A DNA stretch of 64,000 nt from Brassica napus. Lineage: Eukaryota; Streptophyta; Magnoliopsida; Brassicales; Brassicaceae. Below are positions 45,289 through 58,300 of the stretch, one piece after another. A program made the position numbers and the translations under genes. The notes beneath the pieces are model-generated. The model saw only the letters and a list, made by a program, of their open reading frames with translations, was not told the DNA's origin and did not search any database. The stretch's first letter is position 1, and each line of letters opens with the position of its first letter. The stretch lies in contig NC_063447.1 in assembly GCF_020379485.1 (NCBI RefSeq), forward strand, positions 54,425,452 to 54,489,451, read 5' to 3'.

Positions 45289-45690
45289 TGTTATATATTT
45301 AAATGAATATGTGTAATGTTTCATGTGAACCATTAATAATTGCAACTATATTAATATAACATTGCCACCATTGATGATTGCTTGGTGAATAACCATATTG
45401 ACAATTGTAACATTTGGTGATTAACTATTGTAACTCTTTACTAACCATTGTAACTTTTCATTAACCTTTGCGATTTTTGGATTAATCATTGCAACCGTTG
45501 GTTGCAATTGTTCACTCTCTATGCGAGGAGGCTTAGTAATTTGCAAATGAAATAGAAAAACAAGAAACTAGTTGTTAATCAGAGAGATAGAAAGTTTCAT
45601 TGTTCAAAGATCATCAAAGATCTTTGAAGAAACACATATAAACAATAAAACTCTTTCTGTCTTATCGTATAAAGAGATTTTGTGTTTACA
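45289..45690 (+). repeat. Copia 3' LTR, unit B
   Basis: Nearly identical to 109-510; both start TGTTATATATTTAAATG and end TTTACA. Both lack the stretch of about 55 bp kept at 1843-1895. Confidence 0.75.
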
Positions 45691-45779
45691 TTATAGAACA
45701 AGAGATTTTGTGTTTATATCATAGCCTTGAACAAGAGTGAGATTTTGTGTTTATATTATATCATATAAAGAGTGAGACC

Positions 45780-45965
45780 TTAGGCAGAGTTTAGTAGGCT
45801 TAAGGAGCCGAGGCTGGGTGGTAATATTTTCTTCACACTGATCTCCGTTAGATTATAGAAACGGGATAACGTAACAGATTCTTAGAGTAGTTTGAGCTTG
45901 AGAAACTCCATATTCAACATAAGTTCCCTCTCATGAAGATCCTCCACTTGATGACAGAGCTCCAA
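45780..45965 (-). pseudogene. Coiled-coil exon fragment, copy 3
   Basis: Same core as at 600-785, with several base changes; an in-frame stop replaces the W/R region near 45884 (TTAGAGTAG against TTGGAGTAG on the plus strand). Identity unknown. Confidence 0.35.
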
Positions 45966-46114
45966 GATTAGATAGGAAAGAGAAGAAGCATTAAGAAAAT
46001 AAGATAATTAAAAGTATATTGGTTTGTTTTCTGTTAAAAGAAGACGAGAATGTTAGCAAAAGAACATAAAAGAAGAGGTTTGGTAGATGTTTTGTCACAG
46101 AAAATGTATCTTTT

Positions 46115-46182
46115 CTGGCCTGTGGGAAAGCAGCAGAAGCGGCGGATCAGGGCTGGCCTGTGGGAAAGCAGCAGAAGCGGCG
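46115..46182 (+). repeat. 38-bp minisatellite, two units
   Basis: Same unit as at 935; two copies here, the second partial, followed by an A run of about 22 bases. Confidence 0.9.
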
Positions 46183-46555
46183 GGGTAGAACGCAAAAAAA
46201 AAAAAAAAAAAAAAATTATCTAATTTTTAAAGCTTAATTTTTTTCATTATTTAATTGTTTCTCAGAATAATCTAATCGACTGTTCAATAGTATCTAATTA
46301 TATTCTCTAATTTAGTGATGTTTTCCAGTTTTTCTAGATTTAATTTATTCTAGGCATAAAGATTTATATACCGACAATAGTAATAATTGAAATCATTGCT
46401 TTGCTTGTTTTAGTTATCAAAAGTATCTTTTTCATAATTATGGAAAAGAATCATGTGTCTACATTTACTAATTAAGAGAGAGAGAGTAAAAATAAATCAT
46501 GTTGACTAAGAATAAACTTATATTTTAATTTCAAATAGTTGTCCCAATGGTGTCT

Positions 46556-47049
46556 GTAGTAGCGAGGGGGGTTAAGGTAGTGGTGGTGGTCTGAACCTCT
46601 TGAAATCCCCATTGCGTAAAGGAAAAGACCTGTAGCGGGAGGTTCGGGTACAAAAACTTGGTGCACTTCGAAGGTGTTGTCAACCCTTAGCATATGGAGT
46701 ATCTGAGTTGTAGAGAGGGTGTTGTTAACTGAATGTTGCACGATATCCGCTGCAAATATAACAGTATGAGACTCGGGATGTGATACCAAACAACAATTTA
46801 GTGAATAAACATGGTTGATTTAGAAATTGAAAGAAAAAAAAGACACCTGTGATAGCGGCTATGTTTTCGTTTGCAACGGCAGCTCCCATAGCACCACCGG
46901 CAGCTCCCACAGCACCACCGGCAGCTCCCACAGCACCACCGGCCACCGGATTGACAATAATGGTAAAACCATTACCCGGGGGAATCGTTACTCTGGCTCC
47001 TCCACCGACCAACAAAACCACATGTCCCAGGAAGAACATTAACTTCCAT
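46556..47049 (-). CDS. Unknown two-exon gene with Gly/Ala-rich N terminus, unit B (start frame damaged)
   Basis: Exon 1 is about 47049-46847 and exon 2 begins at 46749, with the same splice sites as the unit A copy. It shares the 11-bp deletion that puts the MEVNVLPG start out of frame, leaving an in-frame ATG at 47039. It has one extra 21-bp unit in the Gly/Ala repeat (GAVGAAG three times instead of twice). Exon 2 runs into unrelated DNA at 46555, so its C terminus is not native. It probably does not make the original protein. Confidence 0.55.
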
Positions 47050-47917
47050 GATTTTGGATTTTTAGGGAGAGAGACTTCGGAATTAGGGTTCTAAAGTTAG
47101 AAATGGGAAAGTGAAACGCAGATTGCTTTATTTTCCTCTGCACGCGCATAAAACGCTGTTAGGGCCGCTTCTTCTTTTTTTTTTAAAAAACAAGTAGAAA
47201 TAAAATAAAATAAACTATATTTTGGCCCCACTTTTGAAATGCGGGGTTTCTTGAATTTTTTTAAAAATTTGATATAAATTAATATTTTGAGATTGTACAG
47301 TATTATGTCTCTGTATTATTTTGAAGCAAATAAATTATTTAAAATTATATAATTTATGAATTAATTCATTTGAGGTTTTGTATATACATTTTTATGTAAC
47401 GTTTTCTTAGGTCTAGACTTTTTATTTTTGATCCAAAAATTTAACAAAATCCGACATAAAAATATAGATTTGGTTTAGATCCTGGTCCATGGCAAAGTAC
47501 TTATTGGATATTTTTTTGACCCGTATATCTTGGTTCAGGCTGGGATCCGATTGGATACTCAAAATGCCTATAATATTGTGTGTATATTAAGCATTTTAGA
47601 TATATTTTTGGCATTACATATATTCATTTAAACTTCAGATTCATATTTTCAGTTATACTTTTGAGTTTCTGTTAAAATTTTTTAAAATATATATTTCAAA
47701 TATTTGGATGAACTTTTGGGTATTTTTTGTTTTATTGAATCAAATTTCGAGTAAAATCTAGAATATTTTTGGGGATTTAAATATGCTGGATATTTGTTTG
47801 AGTGTTTAGGTAATTTCATATTTTTGGATACTTCAGAATTTTCCTGGTCCTAAATACCAAACCAATTCGGACCTGCTATGTATAAAAAAAAATTACAACT
47901 GAGGAGTTTTACAGATA

Positions 47918-49302
47918 TTTGAATTAAGCCAACAGATACTACATGGTATCATCATTTATACTCATCTGAGGAGTTTCTAATCTTCGGATTGTAAAGACAC
48001 AAGAGATACATAAAGTTAAAACCCATTACTATGTGAATTCTGTACAAAAATATTTTAAAATGAGAAATAATTAATTCAAACTGTCATTTTTAGTTGTATT
48101 AATTATTATGCTTAGGTTTTTGGTTTTAAGTTTGCTAACAAAAATTAAATCTCTATTTTGAATATCAAATATATTAAAATTTTATAATTGGAGTAAATTT
48201 CAACATAAACTGTAAATAATATATTGAAAAAAAGATTTAACCAGAGTATTAAAAAAATTTAAAGACCAGAATAGAAACTTATAATTAAATAATGCTCACT
48301 TAATTACATCTATTCTATTTAAATAATATAACTTTATACATTTGTAAATATTAAAGGCTGCGGTTTTAGAAAACATTTATACCATGTTCAGACAACAACA
48401 TGTACTACCTATAATCTTAGCAAATGTTTATGGTTTATGAGAAGTTGTAATGTTTATTAGATCCCTTTTAAATATATATATATATATATATATAAGATTT
48501 TTTAGTATTCAATTCTGCTGGTTTTATTTTGCAGTATTTTTTCAGTAAAATCATAGGTAATTTAACATATTAAATTTGAATCTTCTGGTTTTTAAGTTTT
48601 CAAGGACTCTAACCTACGTGCTACGTTAGAGACACATTGTGTTTGCACATTTCCTTTGAATCATTGATAATTACTATTCAAGTGGTACAGTTTAAATACC
48701 TTCACTATAATTAGTTCACAGTTGAGATAAGTTTGCAGCGTTGACCATTCCACAGGCAAGAATAAATATGTGGAAAAGTGTTTTTGAAAGTCTATCAAAA
48801 ATTAATTAATCATGTTAAAATTGTAGATATGTTTGGAGATTTGAAAATATTGTTGGAAGATTTATCACATGATAAATTTATAATAATACAGTTTAAGATA
48901 ATAAATGTTGTTAGGCATAAAAATAAAAATGGCAAAGCAAATCAAAGACAAAATTTTAGGAGGACTTATTTTTATAGTATAGATTAATAATAATGTTGTA
49001 TAGTTAAAAAAATATAAGGTAAGATCAACATATTGTTAGTCAAATAAAATGGTATAACAACCTTGTTTAAGTATATTTTTTAAAATATTTCTCTTTTAAT
49101 AGTATAATAACTAAGAATATTTGCATGTTTTGGAAATAGGGGCTAAAGTTTTAGAAAGTTCGACCAAATTTTGGCAGTTTCATTTTTAACTTTGATCCTA
49201 ATTTTCTAGTCAAAATTTCATTTCTCACTTTTTTGTCAACTATCTATCTTTTTTTTTTTTTTTTTGTTCAAGTCAACTATCTATCTACTATACCAAGTTC
49301 TG
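47918..49302. other. AT-rich intergenic DNA, unit B copy
   Basis: Counterpart of 14237-15620. The TA microsatellite is longer here (about 48474-48494). No gene is seen. Confidence 0.6.
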
Positions 49303-49321
49303 GTCAAACAAACCTATTCAC

Positions 49322-50927
49322 TGGATAGTATCTTTGTATGTCCATGTCTGATCTAACCATATTTGTATGTAGGAGGCTTTCTGCGTCTTCCCTCTCCACT
49401 GGTTGGATCAGCCATGTTCGAACTGCTTCCTTCATTGTCACCACCTTTGTTTTCTTGTTCTGTCTCAGTTTCTTTTGCTTCTTCAGTATCAGCTTCCTCA
49501 TTCCATGTAAGTTTATTTGACTCACCTCCAGATTCATTTTTCCATTCCCATTCTTCATCTTCCTCAAACACCACATCTCTACTAATGATGATTTTGCCTC
49601 TCATTGGATCGTATAGCTGGTACGCTTTAGATTCTTTATTCAATCCAAAACCACACATTTGATGCTCTTGTCATCTAGATTCTTTCGCTTCTCTTTAGGT
49701 ATGTGTGTGTGCGCTAACCTCCCGAACAGTCTGAAGTTAGACACAAGAGGTCTAGTCCTACTCCATGCTTCTTCTAGCGTCATTCCTTCCACTGCTGCAG
49801 CGGGACTTCGATCCAGAACATGAACACACCACATAGTTTCTTCTGGCCAGAAGATCTTTGGAACTTTCTTTCCACTCAGCACGCTCCTAACCATGTTCAG
49901 TATGCTTCTGTTCTTCCTCTTTGCTATCCCATTTTGTTGGGGTGTGTAAGCTGAAGTGAGCTGTCTTTGAATTCCATAGCCATCACACAACTCCTTGAAC
50001 TCACTTGAGTTGTATTCTCCCCCTCTGTCTGATCTCAAGCACTTGATCAGAGCATGTCTCTCTCTCCACCAGCGCCTTAAACTTCTTAAATGCATCGAGA
50101 GCTTGAGATTTTTCTGAAAGAAAATCAACCCAACACTTTCTTGAGAAGTCATCTATGAAAGTGATGATGTACCTCATTTCACTACTGGATTCTGGAGTTA
50201 TTGGCCCACAAAGGTCCGAGTGAACAAGCTGGAGGATTTGTGAAGGTCTATAATTGCTCCTTTTTGGAATGATCTCTCTCTGCTGCTTCCCTGTTATGCA
50301 ATCCTTGCACAGCTTGGTAGGTGCTGTCAACTGTGGTAACCCTCTGACCATGTTTCCAGGCTTCAGTGTTTTCAATCCACTGCAACTCAAGTGCCCATAC
50401 CGACAATGCCACAGGTGAGTTGTGTCTTCTGACGATGCCTTGAAGCAGATAGGTTCTTGAGCCATCATCCTTGCATTGATAACAAACATCCTATTGATTG
50501 TCATGGCAGAATTCAAGATCAGACCCTTCTCTCTATGGCATAGCCCACACTCTTGATCTTGAATGAGCACTGCGATCCCCTTTTCCACTAGCTAACCCAC
50601 ACTGATAAGATTGTTCTTGAGCTCCGGGATGTAGTACACACTCGTGATTATGTGTGAAACGCCTTCAATCTCCAACCTAACATTTCCTTTCCCCACTACT
50701 GCCATCTTTAAGTTGTCTCCCAACTTCAGTGAATACTTGTAACTCTCATCTAGATCACTGAACCATTGTCTTTCTCCTGTCATGTGGTTGTTGCACCCGG
50801 AGTCAAGAAACCAAATCTGATCTGAGTTTTTGATTTCTTCTCGCGCCATCAAAACCATGTTCTCGATACCCAGTACCCACACATATATTACATACATTTT
50901 TTTATTTTTTGAAAAATATATTACCAA
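49322..50927 (-). pseudogene. Copia pol fragment, unit B copy
   Basis: Same protease/pre-integrase/integrase fragment as at 15640-17245, with the same internal stop and frameshift and only a few amino-acid differences (for example N to K in CHREKGL, L to I in QEPICF, K to R in SNFRLFG). The shared lesions show that it decayed before the duplication. Confidence 0.93.
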
Positions 50928-51146
50928 CAGTTATATATATATACATATATTAACAAATATTCCTTCTTTTTGGGTTTATATCATGTTCAACGTCTCTGAC
51001 TTCTTCATTTTCAGAACATGAATGCATGTGGCAGATGTGGAAGGAAAATCACCTTAGGTGCTTAGTGATCTGAGAGCAATGCATTGCTTCTAAATTCGGT
51101 TATCAGCCATTAAACATCCCCACACCTCCACTAAACCTCTGAATAA

Positions 51147-52145
51147 CTTTGTGTTTCAGTTTGTGTGAGAAGTAGTAGATGACCTGCCTTGATATTAGAG
51201 TTTCTCCCGGATGGAATACCAAAAAACAATATGTTCCATCATGGTGAGTAGCATATCTAGAAGGCACAGAGAAAAAAATGGAGCAGACTGACCAAATATT
51301 AAAATAAAATATTGAATTGTTTCGGCTGACAAAAATTCATTTCTAGAAAAGGTACATAAAGAGCATCAAAAAAATCATGTATTATCAAAACCTCACTGCC
51401 TTAACCATCCATGGACTGGTTCCAGGGCATGCACCACATAACCTCTATGGACATAACCCAGTGCCTGTCAAAGCATGTTGTTGTCTTGGTTGGTTCACAG
51501 AAATAACGGAAAGAGAGATAAACTACTCATTTCATGACTGTGCAAGAACTACGCCAAAGAAGCTAAGAGATATTATCAAGTAAGAAGAAATAAGTACCTG
51601 ATGGCCAAGACAAATGCCTAGAATTGGAATATCAAGAAATTCAAGCAAAAGGCGAAGACATATTCCTACAGGGCCAGAGCCATGTTCAAGATGAGACAAA
51701 CACATGTGGGTCAACAAAGGGACATAAAGCAAAAACTCAATTAAAACTAGGCTGGTGATTATATCAGCTGGACACATGGGAGAACCAGGTCCAGGCAATA
51801 TGACAATAGTATCAGAAGCAGTGTCTTCATAGAAGTAACAGTAAGACGTCCACTCACAGTTCCAAATAACCACCGGAGGCACTACACCGGATACAAACAT
51901 AAGTTGAAAAACACACAGGCCGGATACAAACATAAGTTGAAAAACACACAGGATCTATGTATAGAGAGTGACAAAGAGAAGGATAATAAGGTACCTCCAT
52001 TGATAGTACTGAGTGCCTGATGTATATTGAATGTGTAACTATCGTAATTATCAATCAACAAAGTCCTCACAAAGCCAAGCCTTCTCACAGACTCTCTTCT
52101 CGGTAGACTCTTGTTAGCAATGGACGAATCTTCCAAGTGCCCTGG
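51147..52145 (-). pseudogene. Aminodeoxychorismate synthase pseudogene, unit B copy
   Basis: Same truncated exons and 33-bp intron duplication as at 17465-18463, with one visible residue change (GICLRLLL instead of GICFRLLL). In this codon unit B keeps what I recall as the ancestral residue. Confidence 0.88.
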
Positions 52146-52151
52146 CACAAT

Positions 52152-52370
52152 ATGTCTCGAGCTTACTTGCCAAACCTAACACTCCAGCTGATCCACCATG
52201 ACTCTCCCCATCCTCCACTCTACAACCCTCTCGGCACCGTCTCCGACGTTCTCAATTCCGCTTTCTTCTGTTCAATCTCCTGTTCCCGTCTTTACTCAAA
52301 CAAAACCGATCTCAAGTGCGGTCCAGTCTCTAACGGCAACAAATACTCGGTACTCGACCAACAGCCTTAA
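52152..52370 (+). pseudogene. CDR1-like aspartyl protease fragment, unit B copy
   Basis: Identical layout to 18470-18688, with one visible change (SCSRLYS instead of SCSHLYS). Truncated before any catalytic motif. Confidence 0.72.
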
Positions 52371-52801
52371 AATCGTTGAAAATAAAAGTGTGTTAGCCAT
52401 TCTTATGATTTTTTGTTTTATTGAATCAGATTTCGAGTAAAATCAAGAATATTTTTGGGGATTTAAATATGTTTAGGATATTTGTCTTAGTGTCGGCTCT
52501 AGTTACTTTAGTTTAGGCAAACGGAACATGAGAACAAGAATCTCTTAGAAATCAACGACTAATGTTTCCAAATTCTAATAAGAATATCTTTAAGGAAAAC
52601 ATGATAAAACAGAATTTTTTTAATATGTTTCTGCAATAGCAAACAACATGATAAACTGATGATGGTTGTTATCATTATTCAATGGTAGCCAATCTGAATT
52701 CAAGAAAAAGATAAAAACAAGAGTAACAAAATTAAAAACGCACCAAACATCAAAAAGACACAAGCAAGCAACCATTGTAGTTGAAAATATCTCTGTCCGA
52801 T

Positions 52802-53458
52802 CTATGAAATCTGACCGCAGTCGATCACGACGGGCCTGGAAAGCTTGTCCCTACGAGGTTCGTGTGATATGATCCTGACCACATCCAATCCTTCAACAAC
52901 TTGGCCGAAGACGACGTGTACATCGTCGAGTTCCCAGTTCTCGGTCAAGGAGATCAAAAACTGAGATTGGTTGGTGTCAGGACCACCGTTGTTCATGGAG
53001 AGGATACCCGGACCGGTGTGCTTTTTGATGAAGTTCTCATCCTCGAAAAAACCTCCGGCGTAGATTGATTCGCCTCCGCATCCTTTCCTTTCGTCAGTGA
53101 AATCTCCTCCGCCAATCATATAATCGGGGCACATATGGTGGATGATTGATCCTTTGTAATGGAGTGGCTTACCCTTCTTCCCCATGCCTTTCTCGCCTGT
53201 ACAGAGGGCGCGGAAATTCTCTGCCGTCCGTGGGGTCGTGTCGGCAAAGAGCTCCATCACGATCCGACCAACAGCTTTGCCGCGCACCGCCATATCAAAG
53301 AAAACCTTTGGGTTAGCCTTTCCTGGAGAGCATTCTAGGGACTTTTGAGGGGACGGATTCGTACATAGATTACCAGCTGCAGCAGAGTTTGGGTTAATGC
53401 TAATGTTAAGTCCTTCACCAGCCGGAATGTTTATGTTGATGGTAAATCCACCGGCCAT
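52802..53458 (-). CDS. Cyclophilin-like protein, 218 aa (unit B, first copy)
   Basis: It differs from the 19120 copy by a single residue in the N-terminal linker (NPSPQKS against NPSSQKS). Domain layout, single INIPAGEG repeat, replaced active-site positions and promoter are the same. With so few changes the two copies could be true duplicates or the two haplotypes of one locus placed in tandem by an assembly. Confidence 0.9.
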   Translation of the reverse strand: MAGGFTININIPAGEGLNISINPNSAAAGNLCTNPSPQKSLECSPGKANPKVFFDMAVRGKAVGRIVMELFADTTPRTAENFRALCTGEKGMGKKGKPLHYKGSIIHHMCPDYMIGGGDFTDERKGCGGESIYAGGFFEDENFIKKHTGPGILSMNNGGPDTNQSQFLISLTENWELDDVHVVFGQVVEGLDVVRIISHEPRRDKLSRPVVIDCGQIS

Positions 53459-53573
53459 TCTCTGAGTTTGGATCTAAGGAATTTTATAGGTTTCCTGGGA
53501 GGAGTTATCGAGAGAGAGAGAACATATAGTTCCAATGAAAATAAATAGTAAAGTGAAGGAAGATCGTCGGCCG

Positions 53574-53582
53574 TTATATATA
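53574..53582 (-). promoter_or_regulatory. TATA box of the unit B first cyclophilin gene
   Basis: Same TATATATAA site as at 19892, about 115 bp upstream of the ATG, with the same GA-tract leader. Confidence 0.65.
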
Positions 53583-54003
53583 GATTTTTTTAACTGTATT
53601 TTAGGTTAACTGTGGTTAAATCGAATCTCACTAGCGTTAAATCTAATATGACTGCTTCTATTTTGAAAATATTTACTGGACCATGTCACTCCTTTTTTTT
53701 AAACTTTTATGCTTTTTTTAATTATTAAAATATATTATCGATTCTCTATACTATATCTGCGAAGTGATTTTGCCATCATTTCTACAATAAATTTCACAAA
53801 ACAAATATGACATGGCTACTGAAATTGATGACATGGCTTCCGGAAAAATATGACATGGATAATTTCATTTAATGTTGATTTATATTTTTGGCAAACTTGT
53901 TAGAATATCGTAATAATTCATATATTACATTTAATATTAATATTTCTTTTTGGTAAATTTTTTTAAAATATGATAATAGCTCATACATCATCTATAAAAT
54001 AAA

Positions 54004-54042
54004 CTAGTTTTTGACCAGCCTTAGAAAGCACGGGCTTTGGAT
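54004..54042 (-). mobile_element. Helitron 3' end, unit B copy
   Basis: Exact counterpart of 20322-20360: CTAG followed by the degenerate GCC/GGGC hairpin, read on the minus strand. The 5' end was not identified. Confidence 0.6.
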
Positions 54043-54468
54043 TATAGATAAAGTTTGATATGAATTAGTATTTTGGGATTGTTGTACATTACTATGTTAC
54101 AAAATGGTATTATATCGAGAAGAGAATATGTTTAAAATTATATGACTTATGAATTAATTTATTTGAGATTTTGTATATACATTTTTATATAACTCTCTCT
54201 CTCAAGCCTAGGCATTTATTCAAATAAAAAAAAAACTGATCGGATCCAGGTCCAAGATAATGTATATATTGGGTATTTTTCGGACCAACATATCTTGCTT
54301 TAGTACGGATCCTACTCAAGACTCGGATACCCAAAGTACATGAAATGTTTTGAGTATATTAGTATATTTGAGTATTTCGAATATATTTTTGGTATTATAG
54401 ATATTCTTTTTTTGTTTGTTTTGGGTTTGAGTTTTCAGTTTTACTTTCAGGTTTCAGGTAACAAAAAC

Positions 54469-54530
54469 GAGCTCCACTCGGGTTGAACTCATGTAAAGTG
54501 GAGTGACGCTTCAGTACCACTGGACTAGGG
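54469..54530 (-). repeat. tRNA-like SINE head, copy 4
   Basis: Counterpart of 20787-20850, with the same A-box- and B-box-like segments. Confidence 0.45.
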
Positions 54531-56074
54531 ATGTTGTCATGGGTAAAATAACTCTATCCGGCCCGAACCCGAATCAAACCCGCCCAAAAATACCTTAAAC
54601 TAGAAAACCCGAAAAAAATTCGGTATCATTAGGGTAACCCACGAAAAACCGGTAGAATTTTAGGTTTACCCGCGGGTACTTGAATTTTTTTGTCAATAAT
54701 CTTTTTTCTAAAGTTTTTCTGCTTATTCAATCAAACTTAACATGTTAGCTTTATATAAAAAAAATGGGTTTGTCAACAATCTTTTTGTTTGTTGTTGATA
54801 TGAGTTATTTGAACTAAGCCATGTAAACAAACATCCACGCACTTACTAAGATTAATCAAAAAAAAAATCAAACAAAAATTAAGAAAAATAAAAATAGAGC
54901 GAAAAGATATGGTTCAATTCCAAGAAACGTGGTAAACAGAATATTCAATCCAAGATTCTCGGCGAATCCACTTCTCCGAACAAAAGATAAGACATTAAGT
55001 AAAACGTCATCGTTTAAACTAACAATACATTTTTTTTTAAAAAATGCCATAGGGTTCCCGAAACCAAGAAGGTAAAACCCGATCGGATAATTTATAAACC
55101 AAGAACCACCCAAAATAAACCCGCAAAATTTGGAAACTGAACATACGGGTTTTGGGTTTTAGATTTTAATAGGGCTTAGGGTACCCTATGGATTTTTACC
55201 CATTATTAACATTCCTACACTGGACCATCAGAAATTATTAGAAATATTTTCTTCAAACATTAAATAACCTAAACTATTAGATATTCAACCTAATCTCTGA
55301 TTAATCCCCAAATTTTCCATTTGTAAAAATGTTTGTTGATTCCAATCGACAAACCTCAATTTTGTTTTAAAAAAATTATTAAGAAGAATAAGAGAAAAAG
55401 CTTTACAGGATATTATAATAAAAAATTTAAATATTTTTTTCCGAAGAATATGAATATTTGATACCTTAATAAAACTAGATTTATATTAAATAACTTTTAT
55501 TATAGATTGTATAAGAATCTACAATTTTATGAATTATCAATACAATTAAAACAAAATTTTTTTTATCTACTAACGAATAGCCTAGGTTAAACCATTACAT
55601 TTAACTACATTTCCTATTATTTAAATTAAATCTAACTTAATTATTATTAAATATACGTATTGCCTAAAATTGAGGAATTAATTAAATAATCAATTATTTT
55701 TGAAACTTTTTTTTATTAACAATTATTTATTTTTGAAACTAATTAATTCAATTTATATGAACACTAAATATAAGTATCTAATCTTTACGGGTTTTGCATG
55801 ATATACTAGAATGTTAAATACTAAAATTTAAGTAACTAATCTTTAGAGGTGTATTAAATAGTATATGCCAAATTCAGTTATTTAGTTATCAGAAAATGGT
55901 GGCTCTATTAGGACTAAAATCGATTTTACTATTGTGCTTAATAATTTGATAGGATAAGGCATATATTTAATATATAGTTAATTTAAGTAGAAATTACTGA
56001 GATTCAAATAAATGTAATGGTCTAATTATAAATTTTTGTAAGTAGATGTTTAATGTTTTTGCTTTAATACAACA

Positions 56075-56249
56075 TGTCATGAATATTATGGTGATGCCAT
56101 TATGGCAAGTCTTAAATATATTTGTTCTCCAAGCTTTACTTGTTCTCCAAGTGGTTTCGTCCACAAGCTATTGTAATCCTATATAAAGGACTCATTACTC
56201 ATGGAATAATACACATCAATTCCCATTTCTCTCTTCTCTACTTATAACA
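56075..56249 (+). repeat. Copia 5' LTR with TATA box
   Basis: TG...CA borders, 175 bp, with TATATAAAG at 56180-56188. The left flank is the exact point where units A and B diverge (56073). Confidence 0.65.
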
Positions 56250-58240
56250 CGTTATCAGCACGAAGCTCTAGCGATCTTGAGTTAATAGGGTATAAACCTT
56301 TATTTTGATATATTTTTAGTTTATGTTGAATCTTTCTTCAAATCAAGCTTATTATCAGTTCATGGTTTGTAAGAGTGGATTCATAGTTCATACGACATAC
56401 TTAATTGATTGAGTTTATAAGTTCTTAGTCGACCATATTGATTCGACCTTGTTTCAAGGAATGAAAATCATTGTATCTGATGAGATCATATCGACGTTAT
56501 AAGCTAAACTCAATCTCGCTAATTATGTTTGAATACACTTGAGTAATTGCTTCATTACGGCTGCAATTTGTCATCATACGCTATTGTTCTTACATATGGA
56601 TTCATATTATTGTTATTTTATATAGTTGCGTATAGTCATAACCAATAGCTATCTTAAATATTTTTATTGAATATAGCTGCATATTCATATCGTTTGTTTT
56701 TACTTGACACCATGATTATTTCTCAACCTTTTGCATATAATTTAAGAAAAAAAAGCATATTGTTCGATGTTCTAAATGCTTAACATGTGGTATGTCATCG
56801 AGTCATATGTTTGATGGTTTAATTTTATGGCTGCATCCCATATTATTATTAGACTTTTTACGTTTGAAACCATACGGCTGCATATTTTTATCAACATTGT
56901 TATTAGCTTTTATTAGTATTGTTATTTAAAACCTTAGCCACATAGCAAAATCTTAAAAACCCTAGTTGTGAGTATGCTAAACCCTAAGCGTTTCGTCTTG
57001 CTTTCGTTGAGACTATATCTCGTGAGTGTGCTAAACCCACCTCTTTGTTTGATGAGAATCGAATATTTTATGCTCTTAAAAGCCATATGATTTAGTATAT
57101 GTATTCTGGTTGCTAAGAGTAGTACGTGGTTGAATTGGTTTATTCTTTTTTTCAAACTGGTTAAAAAAAATGATTGAGTTATCGAGTCATTGTTAAATAC
57201 CAATTTATCTATAGTTCTTTGATATTATATATATATTTAGATATTTGTTAGTAAATTATGAATCACTAGTAGTCTTGGTATAGACTCAATTTTGAAATCA
57301 AATTGATTGTTACTAACATAATAGCCATATTTATATGAGCAAATTTTAAGTATTTCAGGATTATTTAATCTTTGTAAAAGTGAAGATACAATGTGAGATG
57401 TCGAGAAACATGAAAAGTTGGAACCCATAAAAGATAAGTATTTTCTTATTTTCCATGCTTTATATAAAAGGCTGAGTAAAGTATGATTAGATAAAGTAAT
57501 TTGCATAAAAGTTGGTATGAAGATCATATTTCATTACCATTTTATATATGGGGGTTTTAAGTTTAAGGCTTGATTTTAAAATATGTATAAGTTTTGGAAA
57601 ACAATCCAAAGAAAGATATTATCACCAGAATGTGATTATCTATAGCTCATTATATTTATGCATCTAAAGATTACAAGACATGAAGTCTGTAAATAAAGTT
57701 CAACTATGTTGGATGTTAAGTTTAAAAGCAAAATTTCTCGAAGAAATTTTTAATGATGCACCTATATTGAAAAATATTATTTTTCACAGGTAATGTTGTC
57801 CAGCAGACACATGATTGAGAAAAGAAATTAAAGAAGATTATACTTATATCTTGTCTCCTTGAGACTGAGAAATTTAATAAGCTATTGATGTTAGATGATA
57901 AATCACGTCTAGTTGATTATGATCATTTTCCTGAAGAGAATATGACATTTTATATTGAGAAAGAAAATCAACATAAATAGTATTGGTCAAGAAAGTGGAC
58001 ATAAAAATGGTTATAGACGTGAATATGGATAAGGTTAAGATCCAAATAGTTTCTTTATGGAACTTATATTTTCACTTGAAGTTGAGAAAATAAACATGGT
58101 AATAAAGAAGAGATATGATTCATTCATCGAAAGATGAAAGAAAATTTTTGTGAGTACAATACAAGCTAATAAAAAGCTTAGAGTGTTCAAGAAGAGGATA
58201 TATGAATACTCCAGAAGAGTACATAGTATTATTGCACATA

Positions 58241-58300
58241 GAATGCAATTTAAATTCCCTAGGAATGCAATTTAAATTCCCTAGGAATGCAATTTAAAGT
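58241..58300. repeat. 22-bp tandem repeat, about 2.7 units
   Basis: GAATGCAATTTAAATTCCCT plus AG repeats at 58241, 58263 and 58285, inside the decayed Copia-like element. Confidence 0.9.

Larger units (their letters stand above)
41466..45690 (+). mobile_element. Decayed Copia retrotransposon with both LTRs
   Basis: The 5' LTR is 41466-41896 and the 3' LTR 45289-45690, both ending GT(A/T)TTTACA-like. The 3' LTR follows a purine tract (GTGGGAGGATTG). The interior keeps plus-strand reverse transcriptase and RNase H remnants; gag, protease and integrase are not recognisable. A minus-strand fragment of a different Copia element is inserted at about 42650-43290. The 3' end of this element is the start of unit B. 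Confidence 0.8.
45181..56073. repeat. Segmental duplication unit B
   Basis: It matches unit A from base 1. It lacks the tandem block copy, the private 2753-3770 segment, CACTA 1 and its flank duplication. It ends where a Copia LTR begins at 56075; unit A continues there into other spacer DNA. Confidence 0.93.
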
